From contig NC_074719.1 of assembly GCF_947242115.1 (NCBI RefSeq), positions 42,660,849-42,724,848 of the forward strand: DNA of 64,000 nt, read 5' to 3'. The notes beneath the pieces were generated by a model. It was not told where the DNA came from. It saw nothing but the letters and a program-made list of their open reading frames with translations, and made no database searches. This document shows positions 22,401-36,500 of the stretch, piece after piece. The position numbers and the translations under genes are program-made. Every line of letters starts with the position of its first letter. The first letter of the stretch is position 1. This DNA comes from Biomphalaria glabrata (Eukaryota; Mollusca; Gastropoda; Planorbidae).

Positions 22401-25400
22401 ATGATTGCGTGCTTCATTAAGAAAAGTAAGTCGCCCATGCCTCTTGCTATGTTTAGTTATTACCAAGCTTATATCAACTCACTCTGTCTAGTAAAAAGTT
22501 TGTACACGTTATTTCTCCGACACCCAATCTAGGATCAAGACCAGGGGTTCACAACCTGTGGGTCGCGACCAAGTTAAAAAAATTGTGTAAGTGGGGCGCT
22601 GAGCTAAAAAGGTTGAGAACCGCTGAGCTTGACTGGAGTGGTGGTAGAAGCTCTATTAGTCCCTTTATAGGTTGCCGCTCTCAAGGAATACTTTAAGAGT
22701 GTAGTCAGTGTTTCAGGTGGAACAGATGAAGACATTAAACGTCGTATAAATATCGATTGTACAGCAACGATTATTTAACATTAGGATTCGTTCCTTGTCA
22801 AACAAGCGGGTGCCTAAGTGCCTTTTTTTGTGGTGATATGAAACTAATTACGCTGGAGGATCATTTGAGACGATACCACCGTGACTAAATAGGTAAAGAT
22901 TTGAAAAAAACTTTCGAACAGTCAAAGTTCAGAATAGACCCACAAAATCTCTGTTCGACATCATATAGAGAAGATGATGGTTTATGAGCGTCTTACAATA
23001 TCTCTTTACGTTATAGCAAAATACAGAAAACACCTTTGGTAATAAATTAATTTTACCAGTCGTTGAAGAAGTTTTAAAAACTATTTTACACAAACCTCAT
23101 TTGTCCTCAAGGTTTACCCACGAAAGGTTTCCCATGTTTGGGTATACCTGCTAGGTGAGTAGCAAGGCAAGTCTAACGAGTCCCTCCTGCCCGAAGTTTA
23201 CTGTAAGGCGTCAGTTACTCGCCTTCGCCCCTTCTCCTGTTAGTGAAAACAGTTCCTTTACCCAATATTTGAGCCATACATGAAAGTCAAGAAATATATG
23301 AGAAACCGCTCTTTGCGAAACGTTTAGAATGATACTTAAGGCAAATTAATTAATATTTAATGTTTAAAGGACTACTTCATAGAAGACTAATTGCTATAAC
23401 AAACATAATATCCATAGGAACGGATCATGAAAAAAAAAACAAAACAAAAAAAACAAAAAAAAAACAAAAAATAAATAATTAAAAAAATAAAATTTTCATT
23501 GAGTTTGTTGATTCCAATAATACATATTAATTGTTAATTTAATTGGTTTAAATTTGAATTTTAATAATAATAAAAAAAGATCTCAATAACTTACAATGTA
23601 GCTTTAAATTACTTTTTCACTCATCGACTCACTACAGTAGGAAATTGGTTTTTAAAAATTTGGCGCTGATGAATTAGTTAAAAAGCAATACAAGATAAGC
23701 CGAGGGTCTACCGAAAACAAGAAAACATGGCAAGGGGTCTACGAGGCAACACAAGTTTGGGTTAATTTTTCTCCAGATATTTAGTTTAGATCTTTTCTAT
23801 GCATTTTTTTGCAACCTATTCTATATGCATTCTAATACTTTTATCTAGACCTTTTCCTGAATTTCTATCCGTTAAATTACATATAACATTATTCATATAC
23901 TTTTCCTAGTCATTCAAAAGAAGTCAAAAGCAAAACAGTAACATCCTGAAGTCTGGTTGAAGCAAATTAACATAAAACTGCAAATAAAATTTGATTAAAA
24001 CAAACACTAGATGTACTTTTTTAAAATGCTCCGAACACTCGCGTTGTTTTCGATATTACTATGAGAAGCGATCATTGCTGCCGACACCTAAGTCAGTGTT
24101 TCGAGCCCTGCTGTGATTAATTTAATATCAGCTGGGGATGATTTTGACTCTCTCTCTTCGCACTTGCAGGTACCGCTATGCAACTTACCCTAGGGACCTT
24201 AATGTAGTGAGAGAAAAAAAATGAGGCAATAATAGGGGCACACACCTAGCATCAACTAGCCAACTACATTAACTGAGAAATTTCCTTTCAAAATGCAAAC
24301 TTAAGTTCCTTTGATTATGCTTTACACTCTATTCGTCCAGCTAAATATTCGCTCCTACGTTCACACCTAGCCACAAACCACCTACCATATTTACCGAGAC
24401 ACCTTCTTTCGATTATAAACTTGAGCTGTTTCCCTTGTTGTTGTTTTTTCCCTTGTCTTCCTTCAGCTAGACATTCTGTCATACTGTCAGGGATGTTGTT
24501 CTTCGTCGCCAGATTCATTGTTCCCATCTTGCAGAAGTTCATCTATACCAAGGTTCTCATGCACATTGCAGGCTGTATTGTTTATCAAACTGCTATCATT
24601 CTGTTTGACCTTCTCATAGTGGAACAGAAGAAAGGTAAATGTATTTCTAACTAATTCTTTCAGACCTTGCGATGTATAGGGCAGATGATGTTAAGATGTA
24701 TTTATGACATTCTTTCAGACCTTGCGATGTATAGGACAGATGATGTTAAGATGTATTTATAACTAATTCTTTCAGACCTTGCGATGTATAGGGCAGATGA
24801 TGTTAAGGTCATTCGTTTCTTTCGACAAGGGTTAACGAGCAGCACATCGACCAAATGCCTTTATTTTCCCCAATTAAATTCTCAATTAAAAAATCCGGAA
24901 ATTCAACGAGATTCGAAACCGGGACCCCAGGTTCGGAAGCCAAGCGCTTAACCATTATAATTATAAAAAATAGTCCATAATTATCAGTATCCATCTCTGC
25001 TTCCTGTCATTTCTGTCAAATATTCACACTTGACTAGAGTAACACCTTTAGTAAAATCACTAAATTTAGAAAGTCTTCAGGACAGAAGGCCCAAAAGTAA
25101 AGTAGCAATTATACATAAAAACACTGAACAATAATCTTCAAATACAAAAACAAAATTCAATAAAAGACACAAAGATAAAGGCACATTCCTCGTCCCATAT
25201 GCTAGGACAAACTTGTACAAATGCTCCCTCTTCCCTAGTGCAATTAGAGCATTGAATGGGTTGCCTGAGCTAGCCAGGAAAACCAGTGACTTGGCAGAAT
25301 TTAAGTCATTGGTTATTATGCATGACTAAATGCATGACGCGTAGGACGTAATCATCTTCTTTTTTGAAGTAACGTCTGTATTATATAAGATAAGATAAGA

Positions 25401-27037
25401 TTTCAATATATTTTAACGTATACAATAAACTATGGATGTTCTTTGAAAACAATAAACGAAGTACGCGTATTCAAATGTTAATTAAGTCGTGCATGCTAAT
25501 TAGAAACTTTAACTCTATTAAGTCATTGGTTTTCTTGGCTAATTCTGACGACCCGTTCTATGCTGTATTCGCACTAAGGAAAAAACACTAAAGCAAATAG
25601 GTCCTAGCATATCGGGTTGGAAATGTCATTCATTTTTCTGTCTTTCTGAGTATTTGAATAGTTTTGTGTTTTTTTTTTTAGTATTTGTAATTTATGTTCG
25701 TGTTTCAATTATTAATGTTGTCCCTGAGTGTAAGTTTAGTAAGTTTGCTAATTGTTTTACTTAAATTACATGCCGAAATTCGTTTGTTATAAATCTCAGG
25801 GCTCTTCTTGGCATGCATTCAGAGGACGTGTATTCTAATACTGGAGTAACTAAAGTTAACTAGTTCGATGTTCCTGATTTGTTAAGTAATATCTTAATAA
25901 ACCATAATGATTTATGGCATTATTATTTCACCAATATAGGGATTCCAAGATAACTTTTAATTTAATGCAACACTGAGGTATTTTTATCTTAAGGTCTGTG
26001 TAACTGGTATATCATAAATGAGACATGACATGACTTCTTACCTATTTCGTCAAAAGCTATGAGATTGTCATTGCCGGAAGCTGTAATGGATATAAGCACT
26101 CCACTACCTATTAAATGCTTCCATAGGACATGCGTGTTAAATAGCCTGTAACAACGTTCAACACCTGGCCTTTTTACCTGTGACTCAGACGTTAAGTCCG
26201 GTGGAACTAATTTCATTGCTAGCAGAAGGAGCAAAGACGCTTAAACCAGTAAGCTTAGGGCAGGAGAGGGCTCGTTACTCTTGGCTAGTATAGGAAGTAG
26301 CAGGAGCGTAGCTAGGAATTCGACATCATTTGGGGGCACGGTGGTCGACCTTTTGGGGTCCTTGCATTTTGCGTAATATTTAATGTAAAAAAAAAACACT
26401 CATATGGGGGCCCCCTCTAATGGGGTCCCGAGGGGATTTTCAAATTCTACCCCCTACCCCCCCAGCTACACCTCTGGGAAATAGTCTAAAAGTGTAGTAA
26501 ACAGCTCATTTTGTGTCCCGCTGTTTGCCTAAAGTTTTTTTTCTATTCTTAAGGTTGTATGTTTATTTCATTCTACAGAAAAGTGAAAAAAAAATAACTT
26601 TTTTCTTATGTCTCACAACATGGGGTCTGGGCGAAGCCGAAAATCGCTTAACTCCCAAAACCGAGACGTTTCGAGTAGCATTCCTAATTATATACTTGTT
26701 TAATTTTAGGACTCCTATTAACCCTATTGGAAATTAGCAAAATATATTTCTCTCCATTTGAGCGACTTAAAGGGGAAACTTGACTTTGTGTTCTGTTTTA
26801 CAGGTGAACTTTATGGGCTCTATATTTTATACGCATTTTACGAGCCGGTCTCGAACTGCAGTTTTCTTGATCCGTTTCTAATGCTGTTTAGCAATACCTG
26901 CTTCCACATAGTCGTTTTATATTACATGGAGAACATTAGACCAGGACGACAGAAGTTTCTTAAACATATCATGTTTCTTTTGGTAAGAGATAAACTTACG
27001 TTGTAAATTATGTATACAGAGATAGATAGATAGATAT

Positions 27038-27087
<50 letters not shown>

Positions 27088-27160
27088 TGGTAGGTAGGTA
27101 GGTAGGTAGGTAGGTAGGTAGGTAGGTAGATAATAGGTAGGTAGTAGGTAGGTAGGTAGT

Positions 27161-27193
<33 letters not shown>

Positions 27194-27379
27194 TGGTAGG
27201 TAGGTAGGTAGGTAGGTAGATAATAGGTAGGTAGTAGGTAGGTAGGTAGGTAGATAGATAGATAGATAGATAGATAGATTAGTAGGTAGGTAGGTAGGTA
27301 GGTAGGTAGGTAGGTAGGTAGGTAGGTAGGTAGATAATAGGTAGGTAGTAGGTAGGTAGGTAGGTAGGTAGATAGATAA

Positions 27380-27457
<78 letters not shown>

Positions 27458-27472
27458 TGGTAGGTAGGTAGG

Positions 27473-27552
<80 letters not shown>

Positions 27553-30500
27553 GGTGATTTTTTTTAATTCGTGACATATGATTTCACTTGACTAATTTGA
27601 GTACGGTTTCAAAGGTTGTCATGGCCAGGGGTTGTCAATGGGGATAAGCTTCCATTGTCTATAAAATACTCCTAAAGGCATGCGTCTCAAATAGCCTCTG
27701 ACAACTAAGTCCAGCACCTGGCCTGCTGGTGTGGCTTAGATACTAAGCCCGCAAAACTCCTCTTACTAACAGGTGAAGGCGGATACCTGGCGCCACAAAA
27801 CCGGGAGCTTCGGGTAGATGGAGCTCGTCAGCCTATTAAGGCAATTCATCTAGGAGATGGGTACTCTGATTTCAAACCCTAGTTGCCTTGCGATATTTAG
27901 GCTTCAGGAGAAAACCTCGAGGAGAAATCAGGAGTGAAACTCCTAGGGCGTTGGGAGTATCAACTGTGAAATTCCCTCTGGCAGCCAATGCAACTGAGTT
28001 GGTTTCTTTGGATCTCATCAGCGAGGTCGAGAGAGAACCATGACGAATGGGCCACCCATGACTCCTTTATCTAAGGCCCAGGAATGCGCCTCAGAAAGGA
28101 AACTCTGGTGCTGCTGCAAAGCGGCTAAAGCAACAGGGGAGACAACAGTTACGGCAGTCACACCAGATTCTGCCCAGATTCTGGGCGCATCCATTGTCTT
28201 CCGAGACAAAAGGAGCCATATATTTGAGTACGCGATTAAAGAAGCGGAGAATGAAAACACACAGTCTTTCTGCTGGCCACATAACACTCTCATTAGTTAA
28301 GAACAATAGTTTTCATTCACCTTTACATGTTTGTACGTTACCCTTGCTGGATTAAGAAGCATTTAACTTCTCCAACTCAAAGTATTGCTGTATTGCTACT
28401 TGTATTGCTACTTGTATCATCAAGCATAATGCTTTTTATAGCAAACGTTTTTCATTTCAATCATGTGTTCGTTCTAACTATCTTCATAACTTATAAAATA
28501 CAGACGTTACTTTAAAATAAGAGAATGATTACGTCCTACGCGTAATACACTAGTCATACATGTTAACCAATAACTCAAACTCTGCAAAGTCATTGGGTTT
28601 TACTGGCTGACTCAGGCAACCCAGTTGCTACATTAGAAATATCATTGATGTATCTGATGTTTCAGAAATCTAAACTTTATTTGCCTGAAGAGTTCTCCGT
28701 GTACATACAAAGTCTTTCAAAGGATTCAGACGGAGGAAGGTTTGATCCGACAAGTCACATCAATATGCCGTCTATCAAACTGAGGAATGTAAAAAAGGTC
28801 AGGGGTCGTAATGACGTCTATTTACATATTTATTACCATTCGGTAAAAGGAATTATCGAACATCCGTGTTGTATATAGTAGTAAAGTTTCCCTTTCAGAC
28901 CTTGTGGTCTATGGGGCAGATTATGTAAAGTCATCTGTTTCTGTGGCCTACGGTTAACAAGGGTATCATGTGGCCAGCACAACGACCAACCGCCTTTACT
29001 TTCCATAACTAATGGCAGGTACCCATTAGAGCTGTGTGGACGCCCGAAGATACCGAAATTAATAAATCCCAGTCTTCACCAGGATTCGAACCCAGTCCCC
29101 GCTTTGGAAGTCAAGCGCTTTACCGCTCAGCCACCGCGCCTTATATATAGTTATATATAGTGCTGCTCATTTAACCCTTTCCAACCAAAAAGCGAGCTAT
29201 TTATAGTTTCCCCGCCTTGTATGGAAATCTCAAATACACATGAATATTCATATTATCTGATGTTAAAAATTGTATTTGAAGTAGACTCATATATATGCGT
29301 GGAGGTGCGATGGCCGAGTGGTATATGCATTGACTACCGATCCGAGAGGTCTCGGGTGCGAATCTTGATTAAGACTGGGATTTTTAATTTCGAAATCTTT
29401 GTACCTGACATTTGTTGTCGAAAAGTAAAGGCGGTTGGTATCTGTCTCCCAAACCGTTTAATATATGAGACCCCATACCAGCATTGATTATAATGCAGCC
29501 CTCCATTTAGAAAAAAAATGTATCCACCGTTGTTTTATGACGACACATTAGAGCTATTAGAGTATGGATTGGGTCCCCTGAGCTAGCCAGGGAAACCAGT
29601 GACTTGGCAGAATGTAAGTCACTGGTTAATATGCATGACTAAATGCTTGACGCGTAGGACGTAATCATCATCTTTTTTTAAGTAACGTCTGCATTATATA
29701 AGATAAGATAAGATAATACCAGATAATGTTAATAATTATTTAAGAGGTCAGAATTTTTTAACAAGTTTTTTTTATATAATAAACAAGAAAAACAAGAAAT
29801 AATAATTTAAACAAAATATATTTAGTGCAATTGTATCATTTAGTTTGGATCAGTCATGGGATTAAATATGTAATAGATCTTAACTAATAATTATAAATTT
29901 GTGCCATTACCAATAGTTTTACCGTTTTATTTTGCTTAGCGCAATGTTATGCCTTTAGCTTTCTCAATGCTCTATGATCCTATCTGCGGCCTCACAGAAC
30001 GAGACAGCTGGAGGTCACTCTCAAAGGCCGCGGAATACACGTGGTTATGCTTGCCCTGGATGTGGCAAAATATGTAGGTCACAGGTGAGGCTGCGCAGCC
30101 ACTGGAAATACTGCATTCCTCATTAATCTTCGTACTCGAAGACAAGCCTTATTATAATTATGATCCTATCTCTAGTCTGAACCAGTCTTGTCTTTTTTTT
30201 ATTCTTGTTTTGTCCGATGCAAAATTTCAAAATGATCCGAGATTGAGTGTGGAAGAAATAACGTGTACAAAAATTTTACAAGATAGACAGACAGATTGAG
30301 TAGTTATAAGCTTTGTAAAAAGATAGGAAGGAATAATGTCACAAATATTTTTTTTTAGTTGTACAATAATGAACTAGCTGTGGATATTATCAAGTTAGAT
30401 GCTTTCCAAGATGAAATTACCGTTCTATTCGGGACCAACGGAGCTGGCAAGTCCACCACTCTCAAGATGATCTATGGTGAGTTAACTATCAAATGTATAG

Positions 30501-33500
30501 ATCATATATCTGACACAGTACATAGTATATAAGTGGGAGAGTTCTGAGTTATTGTGACAGCAGGAGTGATACCCCTTAAGGAGGGTCTATAAGTTCATGA
30601 AAAGTGTGTTTAGTTGGCTCTTGCTCCTGAGTTACCACATTGACCAAAGGATCTTGATGTGTATTGTGAGACCAATCGTTTTACAAGGCCTGAACACTGC
30701 CTGCAACGTCACAACCTGTGGGCAGTTTAGACCAATTGCTCGTTGACACCTCATAGATCCGTGACGATGCAGGTCAGTGTTGAATCTAGACACCGGTTGT
30801 GTGTCTTGTGGTACTTGGGAGAGATGTGCCCTGCTCTGGAGATCCATGGGGCTAAGTATATCTTAATCATTATTGTGTTTTATATATGTTGGTATCAGTT
30901 CATCATGCATCTTATGTGTACATGAGAGTAATCGCATTAAAAAAAGTTTATAGTCTCCTCAACTACTTCTAGAGAGATATTAAAATTTTACTAAGACAAT
31001 GATATTCTAAGGATTGCAATAGTAGCCAAAGGCTGCCAAAGACTAACCTACAGAGATGTCTGCAAGTGAGACATGAGAACCACAGGCATCAACGAAAGTA
31101 TGTGGGAGGACCAGACAGCATGGAGACAGACTATGCGTGCTAGTACGAACGCCGAGAGCAAACGAAACGAAGCTGCTCTATCAGCTAGCCCTAAAACAGA
31201 TGCACATACATGCACAAACTGTGTCAAACTCTGCCGCTCCAGAATAGGCTTGATTAGTCACACAAGATTCTTCCCCATCTCAAGACGAAACCAAAGCCAG
31301 TAACTCATTTAGGCGCATTCATTGTCTTCCGAGACAGAAGGAGCCATCTAATAGTACAAACATATGTATGCCATTTATGCTTATATTGCAATCCATGGTA
31401 TTTTTGCACGCTGCCATCTTCGGTCGTCCTGCGGGAGGTTCGGACTAGGAAGTAGATTATCTTGAACTCTGAGGTAACTTCCGAAACATTTACAACATTT
31501 GACATCCAACATAGGGCCGGATATAAGGGAAAGCATGAGGGGCTACTGCCCAGGGGAGTCCACAAGAAACGGGCCTCCACAAAAGAGAAAAAATATGTTT
31601 CGGCGGGTCAGCGACGTTACTTTTTTTTTTCTTGAGACTTTGAAAAAGAGATTGAGATTGACCTTTTACAAAACAATTAGATCAATTAGATAATCATTAT
31701 ATGACATCAGTTAGGCCAGGTTCACATCTGTCTTCACCTTCAATTTCACCAATCCCTGTCAACCTTCTTTCTCCATTCCTCTCTGTCATTGGACTTTGAT
31801 ATAATTTCAATATGATATTCTTTCTTTAAATATTGAAACCTGCCTTTTTACCTGCCAGGGTGGACCACTTCGGAGACGATTTTGAGTTTGAGTTGTAACC
31901 TTTTTTTTAAATATTATTTTCTCATTTTTAACGTGAAAACTTTGAATCTTAGAGTTGGCTAGTAATATACATATATATATATATATATTTTTTTATATAA
32001 TATATAATTATGATTATATAAAATATGTAAATATAATTCAGACCTGGAGCATCCACATACTTAGTCCGGCCCTGAAAATAATTCACGAACAATTCATAAA
32101 ATACGCACTTGGACATAGACATGTACTTATAGTATGCAATATTCTCTGACCAATTACTAAAGGCTCGGAGCCCCCCACTGAAGGCAGGGCCTACGTCAAC
32201 GGTTACGATGTGGTCAACAATCCCAAGAGAGTAGCTGAGTGTATAGGCATGTGTCCTCAAGAGAGACTGTGGCTCAACAAGCTGACCTGTAGGGAGCACT
32301 TGCATTTTTATACCATGGTGAGTATACAGTATACTTTTGTTGGAGTTGTTTGCAGATGGTGGCGTAAAACCTACCCAATGGCATTACACTCACAAGGTTT
32401 TGTTTTTGAGGATGGGTTTGGGGGGGGTGAGCTAAAAACCTATTTTCAATTTATGGAAACATAACGCCTTTTAACTCTTTCTCTCCGTAATTTTTTTTTC
32501 TCATTCCGATAGTATTATTCGTTTTGCTCATTTGTATTTCCCTATCTTGTTTAGATTAAGCTTCAATAACTTTTTTGTTTGTTATCAGAAAATGTTGTAT
32601 TAGGTATTGATTTATAGGAGACTGCATGCTCTTTTTACACAACACAAATTAAAGTTTATAAATTCAAAAACTAATTTAGTTTAATGGGAGTTCAAATCAA
32701 CTTAGACATAATCACTCAGTTTGTCTGATACAATTTTGTACACATTTTTTCCCCACGCCCATCGTCCAATCAAATTAAAACTTTACGTAATTGTTCATTG
32801 TCCATGATAACAAAGAAAGTTTTTTTCTCCTAATGTTTTTTTTTTCTTTTTCGGTAATCCTTTTTGCCTTATAATCTAAATCACCAATTTGACGCCTTCA
32901 CGCTCTGGTCTAATTTTATTTCTCAGCTGGCTTTTCTTTGAGGAAGCCTTTGAGTGCGTCGAGTGGCTAGCATCCATAATTTAGGGTAGCCAATAAATGT
33001 GGGTGGATGCAAGTACTTAAGGATGTCGTAATTTCGAAATCTCACCTTCACCTGGGGTTTCGACCACTCGCTTCGGAAGTCAAGCGATTTGCCACCAAGA
33101 CCCCAATCCAGATTCCTCAGCGCCCCCCACCTCCCACTGAAAAAAAAAGGAAATATACGTATATGGTAAGGTTTACACATTTCATCTCTGAACCCTTTTA
33201 AATGGATCTAAGACGTGGACACTATACAGAAAACAACTAAGACTACTTGAACGCTTTCACCAAAGATGCTTGCGCTCCATCATGGACATACGGGGGCAAG
33301 ACCGCACTACAAACAGCGATGTCCTTGCGAACGCCGGTATGGGCAGTATAGAGGGATGTAGTGTAACTGAGTTGATTTTCTGCGTGCGTCTAGCGTGTCA
33401 GAAGGTCATGCCGAGTGTGTGTTTGATGTCCAGTGTGTGTGTGTGTATAGTACTGCATCAGTTTTTATACGAGACGTGCTAGTTTCATTCACTGTTTACT

Positions 33501-36500
33501 GTAGTCTAATTTTGTCGAATAAAGCCATGTTATTGGTTTACTAGTATTTGTTGTTTCATTACAATGTATTCGACAAAATTATGTATCTGGATTAGTGTTG
33601 GATTCCTTAATCTACAATGGATAAATTACTTAGACCGAAAGAGTTGGACATTGATCCTAATGCTCCTCTGGCCAACGGTTAAAAAGCAGGATGTCATATG
33701 GCCAGCACAACAACCAAACCCCTTTACAGCCGCCTGCTTGCAATGCACACAACGCACAATGGGTAGCGACGGCCCTGGCCGCATCCATTTTTCTCCATTG
33801 CATCTACCGTTCCTATTGGCGCCTAAGCTGGCACGTATCCCGTATGGAGGACGAACGTATGCCAAAGGCAGTCTTTTTTGGTGTGCCAAAAGGTGGTCGA
33901 CGTAACAGAGGTGCACCACGGAAACGCTTCAAAGACCAGCTTAGGCGCCAACATGCCTTGGCTGACATAGAAGAGAGCACCTGTTTGCATGCAGCCTCAG
34001 AACTAGACAGCTGGAGGTTAAAGGCCGCGGGATACACATTTGAGACCAAAAGAAAATCCGCTGCCTAGGACAGACGCAGACGGCGAAAGGAAAATCTAAA
34101 TCGACCACCTGCGGACTATGGTTATGCTTGCCCTGGGTGTGGCAAAATATGTAGGTCGCATTTGGGGCTGCCAATATGAGCCAACAGGACAGTGGCCAGT
34201 CCTGCAATGTGCTATAATAGCTTGCTCAGGCCTGGACAGTGCGGTCATGGCGCCTCATGCGCCCCGAGACTTCACGGGCTTTTTGGTACTTGTCCCAGCA
34301 CTCAAACCACCCAGGTGGGCCAAGGAGTCTGCAATAGTGTTGCCAGTCACACCTATTTGACTTGGTACCCACTGCATTATTACAGGGTACCCATTAGAGC
34401 TGGGTCGACTTAGAGGCGACTAAAAGTCCCGAAATTAAAAATTCCAGCCTTCACCAGGATTCGAACCCGGTCTTTATTTCAACAACCGACGAAGTATTGT
34501 AGATGTAAGTTTTAAAATTATTCCCGTCTTTGAAACTAAACATTGACAGTGCACGGATTCATCTCACTAAGACCTTCAAGAATATCTCTGAATCATTTAA
34601 CAAAGCCTTCCACTATTTCTTATTATCTGACGTCATGTGAAAATGACTTTTAAAATAAATTTAAGTTAAGAAATATTTAAGATCGACTTTAACTTTTATT
34701 GATAAGTTTTCAAGTTTGAAATCCAGAAAAGAACAAAACAACAACATTGTAATTTACTCTAAAGCCGCATTGTTGTAAAATTAAATTAATGATACATTGC
34801 AATAAACAACGAAATTCTACACTCCTTTTATAGTTATTGAACAATTAATTAATGTTGGTAATTATTAAGTATATGTTTTATGGCTTAACGAAATAAACGG
34901 GAATATTTGGGGGGGGGGGGGGGTGACACCCTGAGCTGACCGCACCGGGTAACACCCACGCTAGTGGCGCCACTGGTAAGTTGAACTTTCTTTTCAGCTT
35001 TTTAAAGTGGCGAAGCAGTCTGTGATCCGGTATGTGGACGCCTTTCTTAAAGACGTTGGCTTGGCAGAGGTCAGCGATGTTTACACTCTCAATCTGAGCC
35101 CAGGTCAGAGGAAGAGACTCTGTATCGCCGTGGCATTCATTGGAAATAAACGAGTAAGCTATCGTACTGTAGGAACAAACAATTAGCCTCAGTCATCATT
35201 AGCCTGTACAGTTGTATGCTAACAAATGTATACCGTTTAAAAGACGAGTAAATAAATCTTTAAACTTTCAGCCGCTTTTTACATAATTTACAGATACACA
35301 CATACCATGCCAATAAATAATTCAATAATTAGCCAACCTTTTAGTACATCCGGTATAAAGCTTTCTAACGTTTTGCTAAGCTTTCAATAAACCATATAAT
35401 AATTATTGTGCACCTTTCTGGACTATAGAATCCTATTTCTAAGCTCCTCTCCTTGTAATAACTAAGCTCATATCAGCTCACTTTGTATGTCCGGTAAAAA
35501 GTTTGTACACGTTATTTCTCCCACACCCAATCTCGAATCAAGCTGAAATTTTGCACAATTATTTCTTTTACCTGACAACATAAGAATCAATTTAAAAAAA
35601 AAACAAAATAATTAGTTTATTAACTGTTGATAATTAATTATTAAGTTTGGTGTCTTGAACAATGGAGAGAAATTTTACAGTCCAGTACTATGTTGGGATC
35701 TGACCACCAACTAGCTTCCTCCACATGTCTCGGTTCTGTGTGAGTATCTCCAACTGTCCCTATGTCTTCCCCACCAGCTTACATTAGTAACATTAAGATC
35801 AAATGAATATAAAATTTCTAAATCAAAACATTCGTTTATATACACATATTTTTTAAAATACATTTTTGTCTGCAGGTGATCTTATTAGATGACCCCTTTT
35901 CAGGTCTCGACCCCACCTCCAAGCGGGACATTTGGAAATTTCTGAAATCTAAAAGGCTCTTTCGAACGATTCTGGTAGCGACCCCGTCCACGGAGGATGC
36001 ACTAGCTGTGGGCGATAACATTATAGTTATGTCCCAAGGCGTGATCAAATATCGTGGAAAACCGCAGGCACTGGACAAAACATATGGTCAGTAGGCTAAC
36101 ATTTAGTGGGGGAGATAACTGCCTTTTTCAAGGAGAGTCTACTGCCATTTGAAACCAAATATGAAAGTTGCTAAGTATCAATGTATACGGTTATCAAACT
36201 AGTGAAACAGTCTTTGAATACACCGATTAAATGTTTTGACATTCAGCATTATAGATATCATATAGATTACACAATAGGTATCGAAACTAGTAAAACATAT
36301 TACATAATAATAACGGGCCCAAAATACGAGTGCGTGTATGTGTCGGGAGCGCATTGTTAATGCGAGTCCTTCCAAAAAAAGTCAAAAGTCTATGTCGGAG
36401 AAATTACGATGCGCAGGTTAAAACAAAATGGAGATTCCAAAGAGCGAACAAGAGAGAAATAGAGAGAGATGGACAGTGAGAGAGAGCGGGCCTTACAATG

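Noticed and set aside
22534-22633. Target duplication of the short hAT MITE
   Set aside because: Flanking 8-mers agree at only five positions.
27008-27577. Tyr/Leu/Ser repeat protein on the minus strand
   Set aside because: Pure TAGA/TAGG microsatellite translation.
29300-29372. tRNA gene
   Set aside because: A and B boxes are present, but the acceptor stem does not close and the sequence continues into a SINE body.
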